Assembly (NCBI GenBank): GCA_034766995.1
Contig: CM068321.1
Location: 14,944,026-15,008,025 of the forward strand
DNA: 64,000 bases
Direction of reading: 5' to 3'
Origin: Acanthacorydalis orientalis
Taxonomy: Eukaryota > Arthropoda > Insecta > Megaloptera > Corydalidae
Each line of letters opens with the position of its first letter. Position 1 is the stretch's first letter. Position numbers and translations under genes: made by a program. The notes beneath the pieces were generated by a model. The model did not search any database. It worked only from the letters and a program-made list of their open reading frames with translations, and was not told where the DNA came from. Below are positions 35,804-51,247 of the stretch, one piece after another.

Positions 35804-38800
35804 TTGTATCTATTAAAAGTATAATGAACAATTGTTTAAAAATATTTTTTTACTGTTCGAGGGTACGTGATATTAAATATATTTAAAAAATGATTTTATT
35901 GTAACTATATTTATAAAATTTATTTCATGAAAATAATATTTTCAAATATGTATTAATGTGAGAGTGTATATTTTTGTATATATGTACGTATCTAAACCTG
36001 TAAAAATATAAACAGTTTTTACTTTTTTTGCCATTACATATATACTGTAAGAATACACGATTACGCTTTTATTCCCGCTCAAATTTAGTATTTGAAATGC
36101 AAATCATATTACGCAGAAATATTTTTAATTTTCATTTCCTGTTACATTATTTAAAAAAACTATTACTATAAATTAAAAAAAATATTAAGAATAATTTAAT
36201 GAATTTGTATAAAAAGATAGTTAAATTATTGTTTTCTTTTTAAGTTCATATAAAATAACTATTATAATTAAATTTAAACATTCAGCAAGATTTGATTCTT
36301 TAGTATAAATATGAAGTATCTAAAATTAAATGTTGCTTATTTATTTTTTTCATATTCCATGATATAAATTCTGGTTCTGCTGATAAATAATTACATAGTA
36401 CAAAATATTTCCAATTATTATCATTGTTACGATTACAAATTATATTTTCAGGAAAATGGAAAGAAAATTGAACTAATTACCTTTTTGTATAACCTGAATA
36501 TTTATATATATATATATATATATATATGAGTTGTGTAGAATGTTACAGGATAATTCATTTAGAATTATTTTACGGATATAAACTATTTAACAAGAATATT
36601 TTTAATTGCAATACACCTACGCTCAGTAGAAATGTAGGCGTACAACGTAATTATACAAAAATAATTTAAGTGAGAAATTCGAATAATTGATCGCTATGTT
36701 AAAATATTTTTGTAAATTATTTTACAAGTAGTATTTAAAACTCGATGTACCTCTTTTAAGAAAAAGCTTTTCTTGAATACTTGTTTACAGGGCTAGTTTG
36801 TAAACTAACACGTAAATCATTGAACTTTAACCACTTTAATTAATCATATTATATATCACTCAAAATATTATACATTAGAACAAATTATTTTCATTTATTT
36901 TCAATCTAATACATGTTTAAATGAACCTGAATTGAAAATTTCATATAAACTTATTTTAGTAGTTTTAAATACTTAAAATTATGGCTAAGTATTATTAATA
37001 ATTGGATATTTATATCCATAATATTAAATAAAATAAGTGTTTGGAAAAGTATTATTATTGATAATAAGGAATGTAGTACTGTAGTAATTAATATTCTTTT
37101 ATTTTGTACAATTTGATAAAGAATTCAATTATATAATTATTCTAGAAGTATATCATTGCTTTAGACATGAAAAATGGCATGCGTATATTAAATATTTTCC
37201 TATAATTTTGACCCTAAAGTAATTTAAAATTACTTTTTAAAAAATATAAAAATCCCAATAATGAATAATATTGATCCAAATATAATACAAGAAACGTGTA
37301 ATTTGTAATATTCTTTAATAGAATTTAAAGAAAAGAATTGTTTATATATATATAAGTCGGTGTATATGTGTATATGGTTTTATGTATTTTTGGTTATATA
37401 TTAAACAGAAGAAAAAATATCAAAATAACTTCTACATATATGTAATTAAAATTCTTATTGATATTCATATCTCTAATGTAGAAGTTTTTTTTTTATTATA
37501 TACTCTTACAGATCTATATACATGTATATATATATATTAATTTTTGGAAGCCGCCTACACAAATGAGTGTACTCGAGCAAAAAATTTATTTTTGCATATA
37601 AAAATATCAAAGGCCGTCGTTAAAGGAAAAATGTGATTAAATATATAAATATAACGATTATGTTTTTCATGTTAGTAACAATATGAGGGTATAACAAAAA
37701 TGGAACATTTTATATTAATTATGATATTCTGAACGTTATTTACCAGTTTAAAAATATTTTTCTTCAAGGGGAACAATTTTAATTTGTATCGATACGTAAA
37801 AATATTATATATTTACATATGTATATATATATATATATGCATAGATAAAGAAATGTGTATTATTTATAAATATTTATTAATAGATATGAGTTTTATGAGA
37901 GTAGAGAGAAATCAAGTGGCGTTAAAGTGAAATTTCAAGGGTCACAGATAATTGGTAATCAATTAATTATGAAAGATTCCTGTTCACGTTACTGAAACGT
38001 ATTTTTAATAAGATAATTTGTTAATTATAATTAAATTAGAAATTACTTTGATCAATTGAAATGTAGACAATTTCAAAAATTAAAAATATCTAAAGCCCGG
38101 TTTCTTACTTTTATTATTATTTAATTTTTATTACTTACGTTTTGTTTATTACTTCGTTATTTTTATTATTACTTTAATGTTATAATCTCTGGGTTTAATT
38201 ATTTATTTTCTCCATTTGTATATTTTAAATAGAAGACAACACACATAGATACTCACTAACAAATATATATATATACACACACATTGTATTTCCACGTTTA
38301 AATTTTAATGTATACTATAAAAATTCATGATAAAAATAGTTCGTCAATTAATGTTCCGTGTAATTGTAAATAAGTAATATTTAGAATGTTTCCAATTGCG
38401 GACTTATGTAAATACATAATTTCGTAAGTACAATAATTCCTATAGAATATATTTTGCTAAATATTTCGTTTGAAAATATTTTATTTTAAATATTTTAATA
38501 TTACAAGACATTTTAGTCAAATAATCTACAATTTATACTGCTTTTAGAAAATAAATTTCCTCTTAGTTGTGATTATCTCAAAATAAATTATATTTTTTAT
38601 TCAAATTTTATATATTTTTAAATTCTTGTAATATTTGATACAATTTTTTTTTATTTCTGATCATTCTGATGATTTATGTAAGCAGTTAACAAGTAAATTA
38701 ACTGTTAATTTTTAGTAATATTAAATATTCATCATTATGGTATTTTCTTGCATACTTTTTGTTCATAATTATTTTATGTGAATATTAGAATCGACATATA

Positions 38801-39299
38801 AGTTGTTTCTTATAAATAGGGCTTAGACTTTTATTATCTTTAGGTGGATTTTGAATTCCAGCTTAGAAATTATCTTAAAATGATGAAATTGAAAACCGTT
38901 CCGAGAATAAATTCATTCATGGTCTCAAGAATTCAATAGCACAGCCATAATTTTATTTTTTTTTAAAATAAAATAAATATCATTTTTTATTAACTTTATA
39001 ATTTAAATCATTATTAAGTTTGGTTTTCTGCGGTCAAATTGGGGGTAGGCAATTTTTAAAGTTAGTTCAAAAATATTGAACAAAAAAAACAATAAAATTA
39101 TATAATGAAGTAATATTTTCTTAATCTGATTTTAAAGAACATAATATATAACGAACGTAATTATTCAGTAAAGAAAAATTATAGATAAATATTTCTATTT
39201 ATTTCAATAAATCTGAGATAATTATCAACTAAAGTGTTATTTTCATTAGGAAATAAATTCTTTTATCGATTATTTTCTAATCTCTATATTTGATTCTAA

Positions 39300-39500
39300 G
39301 ATTATATCACCTCTAAGCTTTGTCTGAGCAGATCGGTTCCTCTCTTAGATATTTAACGTTGAAGATTCAATATATGTGTGGTAATCGTTTGATGCGGTTG
39401 ATAAGGGTCGTAACCTTCTAGACACCTGATAAGCTCATTCTGACTTTCACCTGAGGCGTACAATATATTGTAAGCTTGTTGAACGCATATTCTTCCATTG
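39300..39500. promoter_or_regulatory. GC-richer patch, candidate regulatory DNA
   Basis: Balanced 200-bp stretch with GAGCAGATCGGTTCCTC, GATGCGGTTGATAAGG, GTCGTAACC and CACCTGAGGCG in otherwise AT-rich spacer, with no microsatellite and no open frame. Confidence 0.18.
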
Positions 39501-39904
39501 TTACTTTATTATCATTATTTGTCAACGGGTATTATTTAATTCAAGACTGTATTTTATCTATAAAATACGTTTTTCTCAACATATTCAATAAAAGATTTCA
39601 ATTTTCAATTCTTTCATATAATCTGTAGGTAACATTATTTTAAAAATTATATATCTTTTATGTGTTTAATTTGATTTATCACACGTGTCGACTTGTATTC
39701 CATATTAATGTTCAAATCAAATGCTCATACTTAAAATATTTTAATTATTTGAAGTGTTACTTCATTTAAAAAGATTAATATACTGACTTTTCTAATAATT
39801 AAATGAACGTTTTGTAGAATTCACGTTAACAAAAATTTATATGATCTATCGAAATTTCATGTAGTTTCTAAGATCATATTAAAAGGTTATATTTAATTAT
39901 ATGA

Positions 39905-39908
<4 letters not shown>

Positions 39909-39960
<52 letters not shown>
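39909..39960. repeat. (TA)n microsatellite
   Basis: Pure TA, about 51 bp. Confidence 0.9.
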
Positions 39961-39962
<2 letters not shown>

Positions 39963-40367
39963 AAATTTATTGAAGTTATAAAAAAATATGTATATAATCA
40001 TATAATAAAACTGTACAATACAATTTATTATAAAGTCATAATGTTTTTTGAAACGAAATATTTACAGAAGTATACAAAATAAAGGGTTTATTTCAAAAAC
40101 TGTAAAACATCAATACTTGTCTCTTAGTGTCCATATTCATATATAAAATTATTTACTTTTGTTATAATATTATCAAATTTTATTTTTCTAATATTAATTA
40201 TATTTCTCGTTTAACTGTTCTTATTTTGATTCATTATTCTCTTATGTATTCTTCATATATATTTTTGTACGCTTCTTTGTATAATTTGAAATAGATAAAT
40301 TATTTTAGTAATTAACTTGTATTTATCTTAGTAAAAAGAGATGGACTTTACTGACTAAATAGTTTTC

Positions 40368-40370
<3 letters not shown>

Positions 40371-40461
<91 letters not shown>
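40371..40461. repeat. (TA)n microsatellite with one GTAGA interruption
   Basis: Two TA runs of about 40 bp each separated by TGTAGA. Confidence 0.9.
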
Positions 40462-40466
<5 letters not shown>

Positions 40467-40889
40467 CTTAAATGGTTAAAATGTTTAAATTTTATACGAA
40501 AGTAATAAACTGACCTAATTGTATAAAACTACGTATAAACGTGAAAATACTACATGATATTTTTGATAAAATGTAGAAAAATAAAATATCTTAATGTTAA
40601 TATTTTTAAAATAAACCGGAAATAATTTAAGTATAATATTTACCAAAAGTGCGTGATATGAAAAGATTTATAAAGAAATTGAGTGGAGAATTAATACCAG
40701 TGATAAGTTGACGTATGTACCGATAATGAGTGTGTAAAAACCGTAGGTCTTTGATTGTATAGAAGGAAAATATGCGTGTAAATTACCTTCATAAGTAGAC
40801 AGTATCTGAAATATTCGTCGAGATAATGAAATGTGTTCGTGGAATTTATAACTCTTTCTTTTTTAACAGATTTTATAAGTAGTGTACAT

Positions 40890-40890
<1 letters not shown>

Positions 40891-40930
<40 letters not shown>
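40891..40930. repeat. (TA)n microsatellite
   Basis: Pure TA. Confidence 0.9.
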
Positions 40931-40931
<1 letters not shown>

Positions 40932-41141
40932 CTTTATGTGTTAATTAAAAATGTCATCTCTTTGAATTTTTGTAGTACAACATATTTGTTAAATGAAATA
41001 TGTATATTTGTTAATTAAATTCGGGGAACGACAACTGTAAATAATGTGTTCTTACGGAGAATTATTTTTAAATCTTTTAAAAAATATACATATTTTTATG
41101 AAAAATTATGAATATAAACTTATTTTTCTACATAATTATTC

Positions 41142-41142
41142 T

Positions 41143-41176
<34 letters not shown>

Positions 41177-41177
41177 T
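41142..41177. repeat. Compound (CA)n(TA)n microsatellite
   Basis: ACACACACACACACA then TA. Confidence 0.88.
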
Positions 41178-41353
41178 TGTTTATTATAAACCATTTTTAA
41201 AATTATTATTTTGTCCTTTATTAAAAGTTATTATATTTTATATATGAAAATTAGACATTGATTTCATTAATCAGTAAAATTATTTGGAAATGTATTTATA
41301 TAAAAAAAATAAATTATAAATTTACAATGTTTATTTCCATAATACATACGTAC

Positions 41354-41357
<4 letters not shown>

Positions 41358-41409
<52 letters not shown>
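41358..41409. repeat. (TA)n microsatellite
   Basis: Pure TA, about 52 bp. Confidence 0.9.
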
Positions 41410-41410
<1 letters not shown>

Positions 41411-42604
41411 TGCCAGTTATACAAGAGTTTACGCTGGATTAAGAAGTAAAAGTAGTGTGAATTTTTTAGAAAACAGTTCTATTGGAAAAGGTTATATTTA
41501 TGTATTTTGGCAATACAATTGACAAAGCATCGATTTCTCTATTTCTCATTTTACTTCTATATAGGCATTTTGAAACAAATTATATGTAAATTATTTATTT
41601 AGCATTGTTAACTCACTCTTATATAGAGTAATAAATTCAAAATTCTGTTAATTTACCTTTGTTCTTGTTTTTATGTGACCAAATATTGCTGTCAGATTAC
41701 AGTTTACCGCCTTGGTAGGCTATTCTGATTTTAAATATACTATAGAGGTTATCTCAATGTTTAGATCATTTTCTTGTAATTTACCAGTTGCAAATTTATA
41801 GCCAAAAATTATTTATAGACTATAACAAACAACACTGACACACATTGATAATATTGTGTCTTCAGTACAGCGTAAGATTTTCAGTAAAGTAAACTAAATC
41901 AGTCAAACGCCTAGAACTATACACTTCATAACATTGAAGCTTTTATGGAAACTGAAGAGTGTGACACAACCTGTAATATTTTTTAGTGTATACATTTTTA
42001 ATAATGTCGAAAAATAAAAGGAATACCTATTAGTAATTACTAATTTACTCCAGTTACATGGTAAATTTTCTGTTCCTTAATTTAAAGATTTTCAATGAGC
42101 TTTGATAACAATACTGCATTTAAATTGATTTGTAATTTCATAGCATTTCATTTTATTTATGATTGTGCCTAATTAAGAGGAATAATTTGTTTAAAATTGC
42201 TAACAGTCTCTTTGTTTTATAATTGTGAATTTAATTACGATTGTGTCATATTCTTTGTAATGATCCAAATTATCTATCTATTTTAAATCACTCTTTCTAC
42301 TTATAGATAAATGATTTGGATGTATTTAAATATTTAGCAGCAGCTTGATTAGGTACATATGCACTTCATAAAATATTGTTTATTGGGTAAATAAAATATA
42401 AATATTTCTAGTCTATAAAATTTTAAAATTCAAAAATATTGTTTAATATTAGTGTGAATAATTCAAATAGAATCCTATATAAATATTTTAGTAATCACAT
42501 TCTATGATCTCTTCATGGAAAAACATACGTAGATAATAACAAATTTTTCATTTTGTAAGTATTATTTTTTATGATGAACTGTGTGTAACTAAAACAGTTT
42601 ATTT

Positions 42605-42735
42605 AAAGAACAACATCGGATTAATGGAAAATTGGTTTAATTAGAACGGGATTACCAAGATAACACTGCTTTAGTTCGACACGTTTCCAAAAAAGCGAGT
42701 ATACGTTCACATTAAAATTATACGAATGCTTACTT
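42605..42735. promoter_or_regulatory. Patch with two bicoid/Otd-class homeodomain sites
   Basis: CGGATTAATGG and GGGATTACC (both containing GGATTA, the K50 homeodomain core) flank TTTAATTAG within 50 bp, in a GC-richer interval. Suggestive of an enhancer; not specific. Confidence 0.2.
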
Positions 42736-43602
42736 TTATAGAATAACATGCATATTTAATTGAATAATTATAAAGTTAGAATACAGTTATATATACGTTA
42801 TCTTATGTTTGCCTACTGAAGTTAGAAGATAATTTGTGTTATATGTTTGAAATTTAAATCTGAAATTAAAAATTAAATTTGATTTATTTAGAATATGAAT
42901 TGAACATTTTTGATTATATTTTATGGATGAAATAGAAGTGAGTTTGTATTAAATAAAGAAATATAAAGTAATAATTCAGTAATAACCTGTGCATACGAGA
43001 TTACTCATCAAATTACATAAAATCTCTTGCTATATCAAAAAAAGAGATTTTATTGATATTTGAAGGTAGAAATTATACAAATTTTAATAATAAAAATACT
43101 GAAAAAAGAGAATGATTGCCCTTTTAAAATATAAAATATGAGATTGAGTAGAATATAACGAAATGAAAATATCTAACTAGAATGAAGTGAATAAATGTTA
43201 AATTCACAAAATAGAATTATATTGAAAATAGAATATCTTTTTAATCCAGCGTTTTGAGTCTGTTCTTTTAACATTTTGTTCTATTTTATAATACATTTTC
43301 AAAATATGTATGGAAACAAGATTTCTTTCGTAGTAAACACAACAAAAAACGTCCAAGAGAGTCAGGTTCGTAGCCTCTCTTGATTACTGTCAAAGTATGT
43401 AAGTTTATAAAAAAAAATAAAATAATTAATAATTATAATGAGAATCGAATGATTGATTTTGAAAAAAATAGTATCATTTTTTCTGAAAGAAAGGCCAATA
43501 GTCAAATATGCAATTACACACTCCAAACACATGACATTTTCAAAACTAGAATCGATAAAATTAGACATTTTCATAAGTAAATCTACATTGAAATTTACAA
43601 AT

Positions 43603-43651
43603 ACACACATACACACACACACACGTATATATATATATATATATATATATT
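43603..43651. repeat. Compound (CA)n(TA)n microsatellite
   Basis: ACACACATACACACACACAC then GTATA and TA run. Confidence 0.88.
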
Positions 43652-44059
43652 AATATAAAGAGATAGAAAAATATGTAAAAGGCTATTTAAAATTTAAGAA
43701 CAGTGACTAATAAATTCGGATTTTAGTTCTTTAAATTATCTAAAAAAAAGCAAGTGCTACAAAGAAAAACTACGAATTTATGAAACCGATGTCAAAAATT
43801 TCGTTTTTTTGTAAATAATGTTAATAAATATAATACAATAAATTAGGCACAATAGATTTTATATAAAAATGACATATATTATACATATTTTAAATAGTCT
43901 CAACTAATTGTATACATAGATACACAAAAATTAGAGGTAATAAGAGTTAAGACTAAACACAAATGTTGAAAAATAAGATTTAAATCGTGTACATTTTTAC
44001 AATCTTGTTTACATTCAAGTTATGTAGTAGAATATGAAAAATATTGTGTTATAATTATC

Positions 44060-44300
44060 TATGCAACGACAGCTAGTGTTGTTGTTGTTCTATGAAGATT
44101 ACACCGGCGTCTAGACATGCTTTGACAAAAACATGCTGTCTTAAAATGCGCGGATTACAAGACAAGTACATTATTGTATTTGTAACAGATGCTTTCCTGT
44201 TTCTAAAAATATTGACAAGTGTTCTATGTCGATCTCGAACTCGTTTCATTCTTTCGTTGCATTTATACACGTGCGTGTTTTCATATCAGATTTTATCACA
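44060..44300 (-). promoter_or_regulatory. Possible TATA-type core promoter patch with E-box
   Basis: On the minus strand GCACGTGTATAAATGC (about 44254-44269) joins a CACGTG E-box directly to a TATAAAT box. Downstream is a short basic open frame (MKRVRDRHRTLVNIFRNRKA...) of 58-65 codons that I do not recognise. The region is GC-richer than its surroundings. A TATAAAT string is common by chance at this base composition, so the call rests on the adjoining CACGTG and the local GC rise only. Confidence 0.18.
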
Positions 44301-45760
44301 AAACTCACTATACAAAAACAATGAAACACAAATGCATTGTTGTATAATCGAGTTGGCGTGAATTAAACTGACGTCCATTTGTCATTGTTTCATTTGTACA
44401 TTTAATCTGATTACGTTTTTCATCTTTGATCATGTCAGAACATTATTTTTTTACATTTTTTCTTTTATTTAACATGCATTTCTCGTTTTTAAGATATATG
44501 GAAAGTATGTACATTTTTTTTGTTTTAATTATTATAATTCAATGCGTTTGAAGTTGTATTGTATTTTCTTTCCGTAACTTTGCAAATGGCGTTTATTATA
44601 ACTTGGATTGTCTTATACAAACTGATTCTTTTATTTGAATTTTTTTCTGTAACTAAAGAAAATGTTTTAAAATAAATTATTTTAATTTACTTTTAAATTC
44701 GAAACATAACAGAAATTAAATGAATAATAGTTTGTGATAATTATTCTGGTTATTGTTTTATAAAATGTTTTATAAAATTCAGTCTATTATTATTTTAAGT
44801 AATTTAATATATTTTAAGTTATAAAACACACTGTTAGGAAAATATATTGATTTTGTTTGATTCAAGGAAATGACAAGAAAAGTTCAATAATAAAAGTAAT
44901 GTAATTTCACACAAATTAGTATGAATAGAGAAAAAAATATTTAATTAAATTTACAATTATTAGAATTATAAGTAGTCAATTTTATTTATCAACTGAGGAA
45001 AAATAGGATTTATTTTAAAACTCAATTTCTTTTTCAATTAATGTACAGTAAAAATTATTTTTTTTAGTTCTTACAACTATGAGAATGTTTTAAAATGTAA
45101 TTATTGATATGTTTTTATTGTTACTTCCGTGTTAAATGAAAATGTTAGGATTTTTGGAGCACGAAGGTAAAGAAGAATATATAACGTTTTTGAAATAATT
45201 CATAATCATCTAACTGTGCATCAATAGCAATTAAATGATCAATTATCGGTTATTTGATTAGAATAAATCAATTATTAGTTGTTAAATAATTTATTAATAT
45301 GTGAGAAGGTGAAAAATTATCTGTGAATATAAAACATTAATTTCACAATTTTTATATATTTATTTAAAGTGAATATTAAACTAAATATTTACAAATTTCT
45401 GAGTGTGTAAAAATTGAAACTTTGTGTTGTAAGAAACAACAAATTTTGTTTTGTTTTTCAAACATTGAAACACTGTATATAATCCAATTTTTAATTTCAC
45501 GAATTTAAATTATTTTTTTTTTGAAATTATTCAATGAATCATTTTGATCGTTGCTTATCCTTAATTCGACGGCGAGGCTTTAGGTGTTAAGGTACAGAGT
45601 TTATCATAAAAATTAGAAGTTTTGTCGAACTGAAAGCAAATTTTTACACTTTAAAATCTACTAACAAAAGAAAAATTAAAAATTATATATTTCCATTATA
45701 ACCAAAAAAATAATTAAATATTGAAAATAGTCATTTATAAAGGAAATGAAAATATTTATC

Positions 45761-45765
<5 letters not shown>

Positions 45766-45800
<35 letters not shown>
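45766..45800. repeat. (TA)n microsatellite
   Basis: Pure TA. Confidence 0.9.
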
Positions 45801-45805
<5 letters not shown>

Positions 45806-46431
45806 AAAAAAATGTATGTGATTGAAATACTCTGCAAATTAAATTTAATTCTACACATTTGAATACATATAAATTAATTCTGGTGCAAAAATAAACAATG
45901 AAGTTTTTACTACATAATATGTCATTTAATTTACAATCAGTTCATAAATCAAACAAAACCAAATAGACAAGTGTGGGATGACATTTGAGCAATGTTAAAT
46001 GATTTGGAAGTGATGTTGGACATTTTGAATGAAGTATAAATATGGTAAATTTGTTCAGTTTTTATACTTGTTGATAGATTTATTATGTATGAATTGTTTA
46101 AAACAAAAAAAAGATATTACATTTCAATAGTGATAAACGATTTTACTATACGTTATTCTAGTTTTAAACTTTACTCATATTAAAAATTTAACCATATTGT
46201 ACAAACTGAAAGATGATAATTTTGTAAATAAAATATTGTTTTTAATATTTGTTTTATAAAAACGCATTTCAATAGAAATTCTTTTAGTAGAACACAAGTA
46301 AGGTTAGTTATTTAAATTGTAATATAATTCTATGTCATATCATGTTAAATTCAATTGATATAAATTAGCTAATTTATTAGTATATGCTAAACAATTTTAA
46401 TTCAAATATTTTTCTATGAATATATTTGTTT

Positions 46432-46463
<32 letters not shown>

Positions 46464-47299
46464 ATTCAATGCGTGTTTTTTTTTTGATATAAAGTGTTTA
46501 CAATACGTCAATCTGTTACATAGTATTTGAAAATATGAGACTAATATGCTATGTGTTTGAAATACAACGGTAATAATTTTTAACTACCATAAATCGGACC
46601 AAGTTGTAAACTATCTGATCACAAACAATAAAAACTCGTAAACGAAAATATGAGATTCATATCAGACATAAATGTCAACGTGTGGTAATAATCTAAACAG
46701 AAGGTATGTCAAATGTCAAATTGTTTGCTGTAATTGAAGAAATATCACATCATATATGAAACGTGAGTCACAGAAACACGTAAATACGTAAAAATACAAA
46801 ACGCATCTCAGTCACAATTCAATGAGACACTTGTTTAGTTTTAAATTCATAAATTTTATGTTTTGTTAATATATTTAAATGAATCAGTAACTAACTAGCA
46901 TCTGTGTTTGTAGTATTAAATTTTTTTTAAAATGATTTTTTTAAAATAGCAATAAATTGCATTTTTACGTGTAAACAATTATATATATATATAATAAATA
47001 TTTCCCTAAATTATCAATCATTTATTTAAATAAATATGAATATTGCAATGAGAATTATACTTCAATATTCTAAGAGATTTTATTGTAAAAAATAACAAGC
47101 CATATTCTTAATAAGAATCTATCGAGAATAAACTGACATCTAATCAAAATGCTTTTCAAATTTCTGTCATTTTTCATGAAAGAATTTCATATGCGTATAT
47201 TGAACACATAGTGATATCATTTATAAAAAAGCAGTCAATATGTTGAATGCAACCAGCGCCATTCTTTTTCTCTCAACAATGTTATAATGAAAATATTAC

Positions 47300-47303
<4 letters not shown>

Positions 47304-47350
<47 letters not shown>
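47304..47350. repeat. (TA)n microsatellite
   Basis: Pure TA, about 46 bp. Confidence 0.9.
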
Positions 47351-47357
<7 letters not shown>

Positions 47358-48057
47358 AATTATAAATGTGCATTTAAAGCTAATTACATTTGTCAGTACT
47401 TTACATTAACAGCCACTTTTATTTAATATTCATAAATATAATATGAATATTACCTGAATTTCTTTTAAAAATAGTTTATTTTCGATTTTGTATAAAATAT
47501 AGAAAAAACGAGATCCTTTTAGGTTAAAATACTTTCGTAAATAAAAATACAGTTATGTAGATTTGAATTTTAAGATATTTTATAAAGTTTTAAATATGTC
47601 TTCAAGTATAGCTTTCTAGATGCTAACGACTTCTAATAGTATATTGTAAGATCTTGGATTCAATTTTAAATTAAATGATTATCTACTTTTAAATGATCTC
47701 TCTTTGGTCAAAAAGACATACTTGTACTAAAAACCAAGAAAATCACGAAGTATACGGTGTAAAATTGATAAAAAAAGGCATCTTTTTAGTTAATATACTT
47801 GTTTTAGTTGGAAAAATATAAGTATGAAATTAAAAAATTGAATAAAATAGTTTCACGATTTTCATTTCTAGCCTTTAATAAGAGCCTTTAAGAATTAAAA
47901 AAAAACAACCGTAAAAGAGTTATAAACTTCTTCGTATTTTTGTAATTGTTCTGTAAATTTTAAGAAATGCAGTGACTTTTTTAATTATATGTTTTAAAAT
48001 ATAATTGAAAAATACATTTTGTTATTTCTCCCTCTAATTGGAAAATGTATATTTTGT

Positions 48058-48097
<40 letters not shown>

Positions 48098-48101
48098 TAT
48101 A
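48058..48101. repeat. (TA)n microsatellite with one GTA
   Basis: TA with a single G interruption. Confidence 0.88.
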
Positions 48102-48846
48102 AACAGAAAAGTTTTAAAATTACAAAATTTCTCTTATAATAAAAGTAAACGAGCAAATTTTCTAATTAAAGCAATGGAAAATATTTAGAAGCCATTATAT
48201 TTCGGTATAGCATTATCTGATTTTCTAGTACTATTATCTCTTTCGAGGAAATCTATTATTAGTACAGATCTGAAAGTATATGTTGTGGATTTAAAACTCA
48301 CATTTAGTCATATGAATTTTTCAGCAATAAAATCTTAAGTTAAACATTCGTTTCCAACAATATTAAATTATTTTTTAGCACCTAAAAAGAGATATATGGT
48401 TCTGCAAATTATAGTACTCTTATCAGTTAGATTGTTCTTTCAGCAATTATCTGTATACTTAGAACAAATATCATTGATGTATATTAAAAGTAGTATTTGT
48501 GATCATGTACTATGTGTCATTGAAAGATAATAACAATAAAAAGGGTATCATGTGACAGAAATTGTTGACATTTGAGACATATCTAGATAAGTACATAAAC
48601 AAAAGAAACATATATTTGAAAAAATGTAATTTTATTATAATGATTAAAACATAACGTAATAAAAAAACATTCACTCTATATAAATGTATCAATAATTTTC
48701 GTATCTCTTCGTAAATAATTTTTTTTATAAATATTTGCAAGAAGTATATTTTGTTTTAATTTATTGACATGATTTGATATTTTACTTTTTGTCAGGTTTC
48801 ATTATTTAATAGAATATAATTGAATTATTAAAATATTTTATAAAGT

Positions 48847-48877
<31 letters not shown>

Positions 48878-51201
48878 GAAACAATAATTCTGCATATTTC
48901 GAAGAACAAATTATATATGATTGTTAATGAAAAATGTACACAAAGTAATACAGTAGTAGTACATATCTGCAAGTAGATTACCACGAGGAACAAGTTTAAA
49001 AATATTTTTTTATTTGAAACTCCTATTAATTTAATCTAGAGTGTCTAATTTATAACTAAATATTATATTCTATGATATTCTATTTATTTTCTAATACTCT
49101 AATGGTTGTATTAAAACGATTTTATAGAAATTAATAATATGTTAATTATTATAAAAATCAACACTTGTACAACTAATAAAAAATAAACTAGAAAACATTT
49201 TTAAAAGTATCATGAAATTCATATAAAATATTTTTATTTTATTTGAATTATATTCGGTCTGATGACAATGCAATTTTAATATTGCATGCTAATAAATTTT
49301 TACTAACTTATATGTGCAACAGCTGCTCTTGTCAATTACTGTCAACTATAATATGAATGAGTCTGGTTTTTTATTATAGTGTTTTAAAAAGGTTTATATA
49401 TGTATAAAACGGAATTGTTTTTATTGAAAGCTTCTTTAAAAAATGTACATAAATTATGTCTAAATAATCCGTTCAAAATAGTGTTTTGCATAAATTACAG
49501 ATGTTGACATTTTTCAACAATTCAATTCTATACGTTATATAATAGTATACAGTTTATGTTTAAAGATAGACATAGTAAATTATTAGACTGTTGATGAATG
49601 TGTCACGAAACTGAAGTTAACTTTGTCAAAGTGTCATATTTTATTAACAAAACGATTGTATCATCACGTAATAAAATTTAATCTCAATAAATGAATTAAG
49701 TTACCAAAATAAAATGAGTTAATTATTGAGTGTATAATTATACATCTTAAATAAATTTCATTCTTTATAGAAAAAGACAAGTAAATATTTAAATAAAATC
49801 ACAATTTTCTGAGTAAAACATTATTTTTAATTAATTTTATGACATATCTTAGTTTTATAATTACTAATTTAAAATAAATTATTCAAATAAAGTTAATATG
49901 AATTAAAATTTTATTTTTTATGATAAAAAATGCAAACATTCGTAATGAAAGTATTAGGCAGTTATTAAATTGATTGAAATTATCAGATATGCAATTAAAA
50001 ATAAATTGTTTATATTCTTCATATTGTAGAGGATTTTATTTTTAAGGTTCAAATCTTAGTTATATGATACACTAATTATGTATTATCCTAGGAAAATTTG
50101 AAAGAGAATGTAAATAATAAATCTACAGAATAATATATTCTAATTAATACATATAATTATTTTTTACTAGGTATATAATTGCTCTTTTTATGTAAATAAA
50201 TATATAAAATGTTTGACAATTATTTTAATCAAAATAAAATTTCAAATTGATTTTTTCAGTTTTGTTTTGAAAAAATCAGTGTAAAATACAATAGATGCTA
50301 CAGAATTTTCTTCTAATATTGCTTTAATGGTATATTAAATATTTGTTATATTATTTAAGAATTTCATAATGGAAATATAATATTAACAGTTGTAGTTGTT
50401 TTAAGAGATTGTAATTATTATATAATAATACTCATTTTTTCAGTACATTATTTATAACCAAAAAATCGATAAAAAATAAATTTTAAAAGAAAATTCTTCA
50501 TATACAATTCATTGAAAGATAACTTTTATAAACATACTTTTTCTATAAGTATTTTGTGCGTTCGCGTTTTATTAATTAAGATCTTATCTGATAATATCTG
50601 GTCAGGTCTTCCCAATTATGATCATGTCTGGTGTAGTACGGTCAAATATAATAATAAGATGAGGTTGATACTGACCGAAAAATAATTTAAAACAATCTTG
50701 CTTAAAAAAATGTTTAAATTTTACTTATGAATTGTGTAATATTTTGTCATTATCTTGTATTCCACATAGATTTTTTTTAAATTTTTAACTACACGCTGTA
50801 CTTTTTTATATGGTATTTGAGCATGATTACTAGGCTCTAATGAAATTTAAGGGTCATGTCATTTAAATATGTATAATTATTTTATGTGAAGATTTTAATA
50901 ATGACACTTGACACTTTTCGCTTTACTACGAATGGAAGTTTAAGTATATTCCTATCGTATAAATGTGAATGATGCACTTATACAAAAAATGTTAATTTTA
51001 TTCATATACGAATACATAAAGTTAAAAATAGGACTTATTAAAGAATTCATGTCCTTAAGATTCAACTTGTTTATATGAGAACAAATTGCTTGTAGAAATT
51101 AGAGAGAAAACATTAATTTATAATAATGATTGTTGCATTTTATAAAAATAACTTCTTCATTAAATATACTTTTTTAAGAAAGCACTTTTTCGAATTCTTC
51201 A

Positions 51202-51209
51202 TATATATG

Positions 51210-51240
<31 letters not shown>

Positions 51241-51247
51241 TTTCATG

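Larger units (their letters stand above)
35003..44059. other. AT-rich spacer, no gene seen
   Basis: Low-complexity DNA with TA tracts, an inverted pair AACTTCTACAT/ATGTAGAAGTT at about 37424-37488, and the patches at 39300 and 42605. The two frames around 43362-43622 lie on opposite strands of the same DNA and neither has start or splice support. Confidence 0.5.
44301..51200. other. AT-rich spacer, no gene seen
   Basis: The plainest part of the window: A/T-rich DNA, sparse short TA tracts, a slightly GC-richer zone at 46600-46830 (many TGTCAA words) and a CAGCGCCATT string near 47260. Confidence 0.5.
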
